Both the position numbers and the translations under genes were made by a program. Positions 16,720-24,683 of a stretch of 64,000 bases of DNA are shown here, one piece after another. Below the pieces are notes generated by a model. That model was given only the letters and a program-made list of their open reading frames with translations. It had not been told where the DNA came from and searched no databases. Every line of letters starts with the position of its first letter. Position 1 is the stretch's first letter. The stretch comes from Microbacterium paraoxydans (GTDB lineage: Bacteria > Actinomycetota > Actinomycetes > Actinomycetales > Microbacteriaceae): contig NZ_LT629770.1 of the NCBI RefSeq assembly GCF_900105335.1, positions 1,674,001-1,738,000 on the forward strand, written 5' to 3'.

Positions 16720-17613
16720 ATGAAGGTCGCCATCACCGGAGGCAGTGGATTCGTCGGCCGCGCCCTCGCCGATCGCCTGGAGGAGCCCGTGGTGATCTCC
16801 CGACGCTCCGGAACGGACGTCACGGACGTCGACGCGCTGACCGCGGCCTTCGCCGGATGCGACGCGGTGGCCCACTGCGCCGGGATCAACCGGGAGATCG
16901 GCGACCAGACCTTCCGCCGCGTGCACGTGGAGGGGACGGCTGCCGTCGTCGAAGCCGCCCGCCGCGCCGGTGTCCGACGCCTCGTCATGGTGAGCTTCCT
17001 CCGCGCCCGTCCCGACTGCGGCTCCGGCTACCACGAGTCGAAGTGGGAGGCCGAGGAGATCGTCCGCGGCTCCGGGCTGCCGCACACGATCCTGAAGTCC
17101 GGGATGATATACGGCCCCGGCGATCACATGGTCGACCACGTGACCCGCGCCGTCCGCACCCTCCCCTTCTTCTGGACGGTCGGCTACCGCGAACGCACCG
17201 CCCGCCCGGTCCCGGTCGAGGACGCCGCGGACGTGCTGGTGGCCGCGCTGGAGGGGCGGATCCCGGAGCCGACGGTTGCGGTGATGGGCGCGGACGAGAT
17301 GACGCTCGGAGAGGCCATCCGCCGGATCGCCCGTGTCGCCGGACGCCGCCCCGCCTTCCTCCCGGTGCCGACCTGGGTCGTACGGGTGCTCGCGCAGCTC
17401 ACGGAGTGGACCATGGTCGTGCCCCTAGTGGCGAAGGCGCAGGCGCGGATGCTCGCGGAGGGTGTGAGCGAGCCGGCCCCGTGGGCGCCGGAGCCGCCGG
17501 AGGACATCCGCCCCTCACGGCCGTTCGACGAGGACAGCATCCGCGCGGCACTGCCCACCGGGCGCTTCGGCCTGTCGGACCTGCGGCTGGCGCGCGCGCT
17601 TCGAATCGCCTGA
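16720..17613 (+). CDS. NAD(P)-binding SDR/epimerase-like protein (NmrA/NDUFA9 type)
   Basis: 297 residues with an N-terminal Rossmann site MKVAITGGSGFVGRALADRL and YHESKWEAEEI resembling the YxxxK catalytic pair, then GMIYGPGDHMVDHV, as in NDUFA9-like and NAD(P)H-binding atypical SDRs. Probably an oxidoreductase or redox sensor; substrate unknown. Ribosome site AAGGAG. Regulated together with the divergent ArsR gene. The last codons (RALRIA, then TGA) lie inside repeat family A copy 2, so the repeat supplies the C-terminus and the stop. Confidence 0.85.
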   Translation: MKVAITGGSGFVGRALADRLEEPVVISRRSGTDVTDVDALTAAFAGCDAVAHCAGINREIGDQTFRRVHVEGTAAVVEAARRAGVRRLVMVSFLRARPDCGSGYHESKWEAEEIVRGSGLPHTILKSGMIYGPGDHMVDHVTRAVRTLPFFWTVGYRERTARPVPVEDAADVLVAALEGRIPEPTVAVMGADEMTLGEAIRRIARVAGRRPAFLPVPTWVVRVLAQLTEWTMVVPLVAKAQARMLAEGVSEPAPWAPEPPEDIRPSRPFDEDSIRAALPTGRFGLSDLRLARALRIA

Positions 17614-17664
17614 TTTGCTGCATCTGGGCCGCAGATGCCGCAAAGCAGGCGATTCGAACGGAGG
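17598..17664. repeat. Repeat family A, copy 2 (best conserved hairpin)
   Basis: Two 27-base arms (17600-17626 and 17632-17658) are complementary at 25 of 27 positions around a 5-base loop; the outer part is TTCGAATCGCCTG. It lies between convergent genes. The SDR stop codon is inside the left arm, and the hemE stop (17665-17667) follows the right edge directly. It could act as a bidirectional terminator. Confidence 0.9.
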
Positions 17665-18687
17665 TCAGCCGGCGTGCACGAGCTCGACGATGCGCGTGAG
17701 CTGATCGGGGTCGGTCTCCGGGGGCACGCCGTGGCCGAGGTTGAGGATGTGCCCGCGGGCCGCGCGACCGCGCTCGAGCACGTCGCGGACATGCGCCTCG
17801 AGCACCGGCCACGGCGCGCCGAGGAACGCGGGATCGATGTTGCCCTGCACCGAGACGTCGGGGCCGAGGATCGCGGCGGCCTCATCGAGGGGCAGGCGCC
17901 AGTCGACCCCCACACCGTCCGCGATGCCGTCGAGCCGCATATCGCCGAGGAAGGGACCGGTGCCGACGCCGAAGTGGATGGTCGGGACGCCGATGCCGTC
18001 CAGAGCGGTCCGTGAGTGCGGCGCCACGAAGGCGCGGTAGTCGGCGGGGCTGAGCGAGCCCGCCCAACTGTCGAAGAGCTGCACGACCGCGGCGCCCGCA
18101 TCGCGCTGCGTCTCCAGGAACCGCCGCGAGATCTGCGCCAGCCAGCCCGCGAGACGGTGCCAGGCCTCGGGCTCCGCGTGCATCATGCCGCGGGCGCGCA
18201 GGTGCTCCTTGGACGGACCGCCCTCGACGAGGTACGCGGCGAGCGTGAAGGGGGCTCCCGCGAAGCCGATGACCGGGGTGTCGCCGAGCTCCGCGACGAC
18301 GATGCCGACAGCCTCCGCGATCGCGCTGCCGTCCAGGCTCTCCGGATCGATCGCCGTGATGCGGTCGACGTCCGCGACCGTCCGCACCGGGTTCGCGAAG
18401 ACGGGGCCGCGGCCGGGCTCGATCTCGACCTCCACGCCGGCGAGACGCAGCGGGATGACGATGTCGCTGAAGAACACCGCCGCGTCGACGCCGTGCCGTC
18501 GGACCGGCTGGAGGGTGATCTCGGCGGCGAGGTCAGGAGTGAGGCAGGCGTCGAGCATCCTCGTGCCGACCCGCAGCTCCCGGTACTCGGGCAGGGAGCG
18601 GCCGGCCTGGCGCATGAACCAGACCGGAGCGGTGGCGGGGCGGTCGCCGGTGAGGGCGCGCAACAGCGGGGCGTCGGAGAGTGCCAT
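17665..18687 (-). CDS. hemE: Uroporphyrinogen decarboxylase
   Basis: 340 residues; decarboxylates uroporphyrinogen III to coproporphyrinogen III, the branch point feeding cgoX here. Signatures: [58 protein letters not shown] and the C-terminal [23 protein letters not shown] lies upstream of the ATG at 18687. It is divergent from hemA with a 72-base gap, so both may respond together. A longer reading frame upstream overlaps hemA in antisense and is rejected. Confidence 0.97.
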   Translation of the reverse strand: MALSDAPLLRALTGDRPATAPVWFMRQAGRSLPEYRELRVGTRMLDACLTPDLAAEITLQPVRRHGVDAAVFFSDIVIPLRLAGVEVEIEPGRGPVFANPVRTVADVDRITAIDPESLDGSAIAEAVGIVVAELGDTPVIGFAGAPFTLAAYLVEGGPSKEHLRARGMMHAEPEAWHRLAGWLAQISRRFLETQRDAGAAVVQLFDSWAGSLSPADYRAFVAPHSRTALDGIGVPTIHFGVGTGPFLGDMRLDGIADGVGVDWRLPLDEAAAILGPDVSVQGNIDPAFLGAPWPVLEAHVRDVLERGRAARGHILNLGHGVPPETDPDQLTRIVELVHAG

Positions 18688-18747
18688 GCGTCCATCCTCC
18701 CATCCGGCGTATAGGGAGCAGCCGAGTCTCGGCTTCGGATGCTCGGG

Positions 18748-18753
18748 TACAAT
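18748..18753 (+). promoter_or_regulatory. hemA -10 element, leaderless start
   Basis: TACAAT ends 6 bases before the GTG at 18760, so transcription should begin at or next to the start codon. It is the clearest -10 of the leaderless class in this window. Confidence 0.65.
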
Positions 18754-18759
18754 CGAAGG

Positions 18760-20076
18760 GTGCTGCTGTGTGTGACGGCGAGTCACAAGACCGCCTCCTT
18801 CGAACTGCTCGAACGCCTGAGCCGCACCCCCGACGACGTCGCTCCCACCATCGTGGGCATGGCGCCGTGCGTGCAGGGTGCCGTGGTCCTGGCGACGTGC
18901 AACCGCTTCGAGGCGTACGTGGAGATGGACGAGCCGGTGACAGCGGCCGGCGCCATCGGCGTGGAAGCCGTGATCGAGGCGGTCGAGTCCGCGACCGGCA
19001 TCTCCGCCGCCGATCTCGACGGCGCCTATGCCGTGCACTCCGGCCGCCGCGTCGCCGAGCACCTGTTCTCCGTCGCCTCGGGCCTCGAGTCCGTCGTCTC
19101 CGGTGAGGGCGAGATCGCCGGCCAGGTCCGTCGGGCGCTCAAGTCCGCCCGGAAGGACGGCACCACCTCCCCCGAACTCGAGCGGCTGTTCCAGCGCGCG
19201 AGCCAGGCGCAGCGCAAGGTCAAGAACGTCACCGCCCTGGGCCGCGCCGGTCGCTCGCTCGTGCGCCTCGCGCTGGAGCTCGCCGACAGCCGCATCGCCG
19301 ACTGGTCCGCCGAGCGCGTGCTGCTGGTCGGCACGGGCGCCTACGCGGCGGTCACCCTCGCGACCCTGCGCGAGCGCGGCGCCGTCGACATCTCCGTCTA
19401 CTCCCCGTCCGGTCGCGCGGAGATCTTCGCAGCCAAGCACGACATCCGCCCGGTGCCGTCCGAGGAGTACGCCCGCACGGCGGCGCACTCCACGCTGCTG
19501 ATCACCTGCACCACCGCGACCGAGCCCGTGCTCGGCCCGGAGCACCTGCAGCTCCCGGTCGGCCTCGCCGCCGCGGGCTGCCCCGTCGCCGCGACCAGCG
19601 GCACCACCGGGGTCCCGAGCCGGCTGGTGGTCGACCTCGGCATGCCGCGGAACGTCGACCCGGCCGTGGCCGCGCTGGAGGGCGTCGCGCTGCTCGACCT
19701 GGAGACCATCCGCCTGCACGCTCCGCTGGAGGAGCTGCAGGCGACGGACGCCGCCCGGAGCGTCGTCCGCGAAGCCGCGGAGACCTTCCACGTGGTCGGT
19801 GCCCGCCAGAGCGTGACCCCGTCGGTCGTCGCGTTCCGCTCGCACATCTTCGAACTGCTGGAGCGCGAGATCGATCGTGCGCGTGCGCGTGGCGACGAGG
19901 ACGGCAAGGTCGAGCAGGCCCTGCGGCACCTCTCGGGCGTGCTGCTGCACACGCCGACCGTGCGGGCTCATGAGCTCGCCGCCGCCGGTCGCGCGGACGA
20001 GTTCGCCGCCGCGCTGTCGACGCTGTACGGGATCACCCCTGCCGCGGACGCCGTCGAGGACGCCGCCACAGCCTGA
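18760..20076 (+). CDS. hemA: Glutamyl-tRNA reductase
   Basis: 438 residues; reduces glutamyl-tRNA to glutamate-1-semialdehyde, the first committed step of the C5 heme pathway. Visible: [16 protein letters not shown], the catalytic cysteine in [30 protein letters not shown], an NADPH-binding [17 protein letters not shown], and the C-terminal dimerisation helix. Start assigned to GTG 18760 because the conserved N-terminus begins there and TACAAT lies 6 bases upstream; an in-frame ATG at 18739 would precede the -10. Divergent from hemE. Confidence 0.96.
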   Translation: MLLCVTASHKTASFELLERLSRTPDDVAPTIVGMAPCVQGAVVLATCNRFEAYVEMDEPVTAAGAIGVEAVIEAVESATGISAADLDGAYAVHSGRRVAEHLFSVASGLESVVSGEGEIAGQVRRALKSARKDGTTSPELERLFQRASQAQRKVKNVTALGRAGRSLVRLALELADSRIADWSAERVLLVGTGAYAAVTLATLRERGAVDISVYSPSGRAEIFAAKHDIRPVPSEEYARTAAHSTLLITCTTATEPVLGPEHLQLPVGLAAAGCPVAATSGTTGVPSRLVVDLGMPRNVDPAVAALEGVALLDLETIRLHAPLEELQATDAARSVVREAAETFHVVGARQSVTPSVVAFRSHIFELLEREIDRARARGDEDGKVEQALRHLSGVLLHTPTVRAHELAAAGRADEFAAALSTLYGITPAADAVEDAATA

Positions 20077-20082
20077 TCCCGT

Positions 20083-20256
20083 GTGAGCGAGACGGGAGGC
20101 GCTGTCCTCCACATCGCCGGAGACACCGCCCCGACGCCTGTGGAACGAGAGCCGCTGGTGCTGCAGGTCGACATGCTGATGGACCGGACCGCGAGAACCA
20201 TGGGCTGCGGGAGGATCCGCGCTGTGGGAGCGTGGGGCACGAGGAGGTGCGAATGA
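20083..20256 (+). pseudogene. Decayed copy of a HhH-GPD glycosylase 5' end (57-codon open frame)
   Basis: The frame from GTG 20083 encodes [19 protein letters not shown] and then [10 protein letters not shown], clearly resembling the start of the intact glycosylase at 21024 (LHITGDTAADALL, IGMLLDQQ). At DNA level CACATCGCCGGAGACACCGCC differs at one position from the intact copy, and alignment continues for about 100 bases with a one-base shift. No ribosome site is seen. The frame ends in an ATGA overlap with the methyltransferase start, so it could still be translated, but I read it as a remnant of a partial duplication. Confidence 0.5.
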
Positions 20257-21005
20257 CACAGGATCTGTACTCGGACGCGAGGCTGTACGACCTCCTGTTT
20301 CCGACGAGCGAGGCAGCCGTGGATTTCTACCGAGCCGAAGCCGACCGCGTGGGCGGTCGTGTGCTCGAGCTCGGATGCGGAACTGGTCAGAAGCTGATAC
20401 CGATCGCGGCCGACGGGCACCCGAGCGTCGGCCTCGACCTGTCGCTCGACATGCTGGATGTGGCGCGTCAGAAGGCTGACGAGCGCGGCGTGTCCGTCGA
20501 GTGGCAGCACGGCGACATGCGCGACTTCGACCTGGGCGACGAGTTCGACCTCATCTTCATCGCGGGCAACGCTCTGCTGCACCTGCACGAGGCTGACGAC
20601 ATCGTGCAGTGCTTCCGCGCGGCACGGCGGCACCTCGCGCCCGGCGGACGGTTCGCTTTCGACGTCTTCCATCCCGACGTGCGGCTCCTGGCTGACGCCG
20701 ACGGCGTCCGGCGCCCGCGCACGACATTCGCCGATCCCGACCGCGGCGACGTCCGCGTGGACGTCGCGGACGCCTACGATGCCGCCGCACAGGTGACGCG
20801 CGGCACCTGGTACTTCTCGACGGATTCCGAGCCCGACTTCCAGACGGTGTCCATCGAGGTGCGGAGCATCTTCCCCCAAGAACTGCCGGTACTCCTTGCG
20901 CATGCCGGACTCCGACTGGTCGAGCGCTTCGGCAGCTGGGACGGCAGCCTCTTCGGGGCGGGCTCCTCGACCCAGCTCTGCATCTGCGAATCCGCCACCC
21001 CGTAG
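20253..21005 (+). CDS. Class I SAM-dependent methyltransferase
   Basis: 250 residues. SAM-binding motif [20 protein letters not shown], motif [18 protein letters not shown], the acidic [17 protein letters not shown] and the post-motif [18 protein letters not shown] are all present. The substrate cannot be predicted; the C-terminal half resembles small-molecule methyltransferases. The ribosome site GAGGAGG lies 6 bases before ATG 20253. It sits between hemA and a DNA glycosylase gene, bracketed by a decayed and an intact copy of the glycosylase 5' end, which suggests insertion by local duplication. Confidence 0.9.
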   Translation: MTQDLYSDARLYDLLFPTSEAAVDFYRAEADRVGGRVLELGCGTGQKLIPIAADGHPSVGLDLSLDMLDVARQKADERGVSVEWQHGDMRDFDLGDEFDLIFIAGNALLHLHEADDIVQCFRAARRHLAPGGRFAFDVFHPDVRLLADADGVRRPRTTFADPDRGDVRVDVADAYDAAAQVTRGTWYFSTDSEPDFQTVSIEVRSIFPQELPVLLAHAGLRLVERFGSWDGSLFGAGSSTQLCICESATP

Positions 21006-21023
21006 TGAGAGAGGATGGGACTC

Positions 21024-21614
21024 ATGGCCCTTCACATCACCGGAGACACCGCCGCCGACGCCCTGCTGACCGAGAACCCGACGGCTCTGCTGATCGGCAT
21101 GCTGCTGGACCAGCAGATCCCCATGGAGACCGCGTTCACCGGACCGCTCAAGATCGAGCAGCGGACGGGAGCCGCCGATGCCGCGGCGATCGCCGGGATG
21201 GCACCCGAGGAGTTCCTGGAGGCCTTCCGGCAGACCCCCGCGGTGCACCGGTTCCCGGGCGCCATGGCGACGCGGGTGCAGACGCTGTGCCAGGCGCTCG
21301 TCGACGACTGGGACGGGGACGCCGCCGCCCTGTGGACGCGCCCGTCGACAGGCTCAGGGGCCCAGCCGAGCGGTGCCGAGGTGCTCAAACGCCTCAAGGC
21401 CCTTCCCGGCTTCGGTGAGCAGAAGGCGAAGATCTTCCTCGCCCTCCTCGGCAAGCAGTACGGGTTCACCGGCGAAGGGTGGCGCGAGGCCTCGGCCCCG
21501 TATGGCGAGGACGGGTCGTACCGCAGCGTCGCCGACATCGTGTCGCCGGAGTCGCTGACGAAGGTGCGCGAGCACAAGAAGGCGATGAAGGCCGCGGCGA
21601 AGGCGGCGAAGTAG
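21024..21614 (+). CDS. HhH-GPD family DNA base-excision protein
   Basis: 196 residues: LHITGDTAADALLTENPTALLIG, then VLKRLKALPGFGEQKAKIFLALLG with the helix-hairpin-helix and a Gly/Pro-rich loop. A role in base excision repair is inferred from the fold family. GAGAGAGG lies 9 bases before ATG 21024, preferred over ATG 21015, which is 1 base from it. A family D repeat (21341-21363) is inserted in frame before the HhH motif and encodes PSTGSGAQPSG, so this protein carries a repeat-derived linker. The stop overlaps the GTG of the following gene by one base. Confidence 0.85.
   Translation: MALHITGDTAADALLTENPTALLIGMLLDQQIPMETAFTGPLKIEQRTGAADAAAIAGMAPEEFLEAFRQTPAVHRFPGAMATRVQTLCQALVDDWDGDAAALWTRPSTGSGAQPSGAEVLKRLKALPGFGEQKAKIFLALLGKQYGFTGEGWREASAPYGEDGSYRSVADIVSPESLTKVREHKKAMKAAAKAAK
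21341..21363 (+). repeat. Dispersed repeat family D inside the glycosylase gene
   Basis: CCCGTCGACAGGCTCAGGGG followed by CCC, read in frame as PSTGSGAQ between the N-terminal helical part and the helix-hairpin-helix. Same reading frame as the other intragenic copies. Confidence 0.85.
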
Positions 21615-21871
21615 TGCAGCCGACCGGGGACGACGTCGCGGGGCTGATCGCCCGCTCCTCCCCGGCCGTGCGTCGCCGTGATGCGGAGACGCTGACCGCT
21701 CTCCTGCAGGACATCACCGGGCGCGAGCCGCAGACCTGGGGGTCGATCATCGGGTTCGGCTCCTGTCACTACCGCTATCCCACCGGGACGGAGGGCGACA
21801 GCGGCATACTGAGCTTCGCCCCCCGGAAGGCCGCGACCACGATCTACCTCCTCGACGGGGTGGACGCCTAG
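21614..21871 (+). pseudogene. DUF1801-domain gene, truncated at the 3' end
   Basis: 85 codons from GTG 21614. The sequence follows the DUF1801 pattern well (SPAVRRRDAETLTALLQDIT, WGSIIGFGSCHYRY, GILSFAPRKAATTIYLLDG) and stops after LLDGVDA. Family members normally run about 40-50 residues further, through a Lys/Gly-rich segment and a final helix. What follows is noncoding and leads into repeat family B copy 1 at 21931. I infer that the 3' end was lost, possibly with insertion of the repeat. The protein could still be made but lacks part of its domain. Confidence 0.7.
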
Positions 21872-21930
21872 GTCGAGTCCGCGGCGACGCGCGCATGCAC
21901 CTGACGGTCACGTCGTAGCTCTCGTCCTGT

Positions 21931-22012
21931 CGCCGAGACCCCGGGTTCCCGCCGAACCCCGGCGTGCGGACGTGCGGAGCCCGGGGTCTCGGCGGGAAGG
22001 CGGGGTCTCAGG
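21931..22012. repeat. Repeat family B, copy 1 (GAGACCCC hairpin with third arm)
   Basis: CGCCGAGACCCCGGG (21931-21945) pairs perfectly with CCCGGGGTCTCGGCG (21980-21994). A third partial arm, GCGGGGTCTCAGG, runs to 22012 and contains the stop codon (22008-22010) of the leftward ABC-F gene. It lies between the truncated DUF1801 gene and the ABC-F gene. Confidence 0.85.
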
Positions 22013-23687
22013 CGGTGGCCACCCCCTCTTCAACCTGCACGCGCCGTGCGTCCGCCGCGTGACGACGCCACCGCCGGTCGTGCGTCACCGTGACGACGGC
22101 GGCGGGATGGTCGACAAGGGCGCCCTCGAGCTGCTCCACGAGCTCGGGATCGAGGTGGTTCGTCGGCTCATCGAGCAGCAGCAGATCGAACGGCGACGCC
22201 AGGGCGACCGCGAGATCCAGCCGCCGACGCTGCCCGACGGAAAGAGCCCGCACGTCGCGCTTCACCTCCGACCCGCGGAAGAGTCCATGAGCCAGGAGAG
22301 CGCCCTGTGCGTCCACCGGCGGCGTCCCGGTCCGAGCCGCGAACACCTCGACGGCGGAACCCCGCAGGCGCGCGTCGACCTCCTGCCGGAGGAACGCGAT
22401 CCGCAGCCCGTCCCCGCGGACGAGCGTCCCGGATGCGGGGAGGAGCTCGCCGGCGAGGAGGCGGAGGAGTGTCGTCTTCCCGGCTCCGTTCGGCCCGGTC
22501 ATGAGCCACCGCGAACCGGCCTCGATCGTCCACCGCGACACGTCGAGCCGTCGTCCCGGTGCGCGGAGGGAGACGGCATCGAGGGTCAGGAGCGGGTCGT
22601 CGAGCGGTGCCCGATCCTCTGCCGCGACCACGAACCGCAGCGGCTCGGGCGGCGCCGGGCACGGGTTCTCCCGCAGCCGCGACAACCTCTCCTTCGCCAT
22701 GCGGATGCGTCCGACGGCACCGTGGTCGCGGCTCCGCGCCCGGAACGCGCCATGACCGAAGCCGTCGAGTTCGAGCTTGCGCGGGATCGACTGCAGCCGG
22801 AACGCGTTGGCGGCGAGCAGGGCCTCGGTGCGGGCGACGTCGGCCTTCCACTCCTCGTGGCGCGCAGCCGCCGCCCGGCGTTCCGCCTCGCGCGCCCGCA
22901 GGAAGCCGGCGTAGCCATCGCCGTAGCGCCGGATCCGTCCGTCCTCCACCTGCGCGACAGCCTTCGCGAAACGGTCCAGGAAGTCACGATCGTGCGTCAC
23001 GACCACCAGCGCTCCCCGGTGCGCCGCGAGACGCTCCTCGAGCCAGGCCAGCGCGCGGTCGTCGAGGTCGTTCGTGGGCTCGTCGAGGAGCAGCAGCTCG
23101 GCTCCGGAAGAGAGGGCGACCGCGAGAGCGAGCCGCGCCCGCTCTCCGCCCGACAGCGCGGCCACCGGTCGCCCGCGATCCAGCCCGCCCACTCCGAGCT
23201 GTTCGAGGGCGGTGTCGATGCGATGGTCGACCCCGTATCCGCCGCGGGACTCGAGACGGTCCTGCAACAGGGCCACGGCGGTCATCTGCTGCGCACGCTC
23301 GGAAGGGGTCGCGGCGGCGAGGAGGTCGTAGGCATGGCCGAGTTCGCGCTCCAGCGCGCGGAGGTCGCCGAGGAGCTCGTCGATGGCGTCGGCCACCGTC
23401 GCTCCCTCCGCGAACACCGGATTCTGCCGGACGTGCGCGATCCCACCGGGAAGGTCGATCCGCACATCCCCGGACGTCGGCGCGAGAGAACCTGCGAGCA
23501 GATCGAGCAGCGTCGACTTCCCCGCGCCGTTGTCGCCGATGACGGCGAGGCGGTCGGTGGGGGCGACGACGAGGTCGATCCGGTCCAGGACGAGTCGGTC
23601 GGCGAACCGGACGGAGGCGGCCTGCAGCGCGCACTCGCGATGAGCGCGGGCCGAGGACTCGGAAGGGGTCGAGAGTACAGGGAACAT
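22008..23687 (-). CDS. ABC-F family ATPase (ribosome-associated, antibiotic-resistance type)
   Basis: 559 residues with two ABC domains and no membrane segments. Domain 1: GDNGAGKSTLLDLL, ALSGGERARLALAVAL, LLLDEPTNDLDD. Domain 2: GPNGAGKTTLLRLLAG, LSVGQRRRLDLAVALA, LLLDEPTNHLDPE. The linker between them is Arg-rich and helical. ABC-F proteins act on the ribosome, either as translation factors or by displacing antibiotics. The start at 23687 has GGAGAGG upstream; a further in-frame ATG at 23765 lies within the leader. The roughly 150-base leader can sequester the ribosome site, which fits a drug-inducible gene. The resistance role is inferred. Confidence 0.92.
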   Translation of the reverse strand: MFPVLSTPSESSARAHRECALQAASVRFADRLVLDRIDLVVAPTDRLAVIGDNGAGKSTLLDLLAGSLAPTSGDVRIDLPGGIAHVRQNPVFAEGATVADAIDELLGDLRALERELGHAYDLLAAATPSERAQQMTAVALLQDRLESRGGYGVDHRIDTALEQLGVGGLDRGRPVAALSGGERARLALAVALSSGAELLLLDEPTNDLDDRALAWLEERLAAHRGALVVVTHDRDFLDRFAKAVAQVEDGRIRRYGDGYAGFLRAREAERRAAAARHEEWKADVARTEALLAANAFRLQSIPRKLELDGFGHGAFRARSRDHGAVGRIRMAKERLSRLRENPCPAPPEPLRFVVAAEDRAPLDDPLLTLDAVSLRAPGRRLDVSRWTIEAGSRWLMTGPNGAGKTTLLRLLAGELLPASGTLVRGDGLRIAFLRQEVDARLRGSAVEVFAARTGTPPVDAQGALLAHGLFRGSEVKRDVRALSVGQRRRLDLAVALASPFDLLLLDEPTNHLDPELVEQLEGALVDHPAAVVTVTHDRRWRRHAADARRVQVEEGVATA

Positions 23688-23845
23688 GAGGGGTCCTCTC
23701 CAGCGGCGCACGCGCACCGCCGGGATCTGCGTCGATGACGCGGGGAACAGGAACCTCGACCGCACCCGGAGTCGGGCGCGTTCGCTCAGGACCCACCGCG
23801 GAGAGGATCTCTCGACGCGGCGTCCCGATCTAGCGAATCAGAGTA
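23688..23845 (-). promoter_or_regulatory. ABC-F leader with anti-ribosome-site pairing (possible attenuator)
   Basis: On the leftward strand the ribosome region GGAGAGGACCCC (complement of 23690-23701) is matched by two upstream segments: TCCTCTCC (complement of 23800-23807) pairs with GGAGAGGA, and GGGTCCT, just downstream of it, pairs with AGGACCC. The two options exclude each other. TACTCT at 23840-23845 is a possible -10, giving a leader of about 145 bases. Such mutually exclusive hairpins are typical of attenuation upstream of ABC-F and erm genes, but no convincing leader peptide is seen. Confidence 0.4.
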
Positions 23846-23853
23846 CCCACGAG

Positions 23854-23876
23854 GAGCGACCATAGCAGGGTCGCTC
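23854..23876. promoter_or_regulatory. Perfect dyad upstream of the ABC-F leader
   Basis: GAGCGACC (23854-23861) and GGTCGCTC (23869-23876) form an 8-base inverted repeat around ATAGCAG, just upstream of the possible ABC-F -10. It could be an operator or a hairpin. Confidence 0.45.
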
Positions 23877-23898
23877 AGCGCCCGCCAGACCCCGTTTT

Positions 23899-23963
23899 CT
23901 CGCCGAGACCCCGACGCGTGCCCGCATGCAACCCGGGGTCTCGGCGAGGACCCGGGGTCTCAG
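23899..23963. repeat. Repeat family B, copy 2
   Basis: CTCGCCGAGACCCC (23899-23912) pairs perfectly with GGGGTCTCGGCGAG (23935-23948), followed by the third arm CCCGGGGTCTCAG (23951-23963). The stop codon of the leftward membrane-protein gene begins 3 bases later. Confidence 0.85.
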
Positions 23964-23965
23964 CG

Positions 23966-24682
23966 TCAATGGCGGGGGCGGGAGGAGAGGCGGGGGAGGG
24001 CGAAGAGGAGGATGATCGCGAGGACGATGCCGCGGACGATCCAGAGGCCGGGCTCCCAGATCACCTCGTAGTTCCCGGGGAGGCCGAGGAACGCGGCGAT
24101 GATGGAGCCCCACGACGCGCGACCGCTGCTGTCGGTGTCGATCGAGAGTCCACCCACGATGCTCAGCACGCCCAGGCTCAGCAGCACGATCGGCATGATG
24201 AGGGCGCCGGGCTTCGCCTCCCCGCGCGCGATCAAGCGGATCACGGTCACGATCGAGACGAGGGGGAACACGAAGAAGAACCAGACGAGGGCCCCGAGCA
24301 GCAGCCCCACGACGATGAAGACCGGCACCCAGAGGAGCATCCAGGGGCCTTCGTCGGCGATGAAGTAGTCGGGGTCGCGGAGGATCGCGACGACGAAGCC
24401 CGCCAGGGTGCCCAGCGGCAGCACCGCGAGAACCCACCAGAACACGGCCTTCGGCACGCGTTTCCGGTCCCCCAGCCGCGTCATCACGATCTGGATGATG
24501 ACCGCCGCCGCGAGCGCCGGAATGCCGAACATCGCGATGATGGGCCCGGCGCCGTCGTTCTCCCGCAGGTCGAGCACCGTGAGGATCATCCATGACACGG
24601 CGAGCGCCCCGAGCACGATGGCCGCGACCGGACGCACGGGCGAGGCTTCTCGCCGTGCGCCGGCTCCCCCCGGTACTGTCAC
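23966..24682 (-). CDS. Polytopic membrane protein, function unknown
   Basis: 238 residues with about six hydrophobic helices (for example AAIVLGALAVSWMILTVL and WMLLWVPVFIVVGLLLGALV) and a short basic C-terminus. I do not recognise the family. GTG start at 24682, one base after the glyS stop, so it is probably co-transcribed with glycyl-tRNA synthetase; no functional link follows from that. Its 3' end abuts repeat family B copy 2. Confidence 0.75.
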   Translation of the reverse strand: MTVPGGAGARREASPVRPVAAIVLGALAVSWMILTVLDLRENDGAGPIIAMFGIPALAAAVIIQIVMTRLGDRKRVPKAVFWWVLAVLPLGTLAGFVVAILRDPDYFIADEGPWMLLWVPVFIVVGLLLGALVWFFFVFPLVSIVTVIRLIARGEAKPGALIMPIVLLSLGVLSIVGGLSIDTDSSGRASWGSIIAAFLGLPGNYEVIWEPGLWIVRGIVLAIILLFALPRLSSRPRH

Positions 24683-24683
24683 G

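Noticed and set aside
17665..20259. Very long leftward frame extending hemE through hemA
   Set aside because: Only the first 340 residues match HemE; the rest is Arg/Gly/His-rich antisense of hemA, expected at this GC content.
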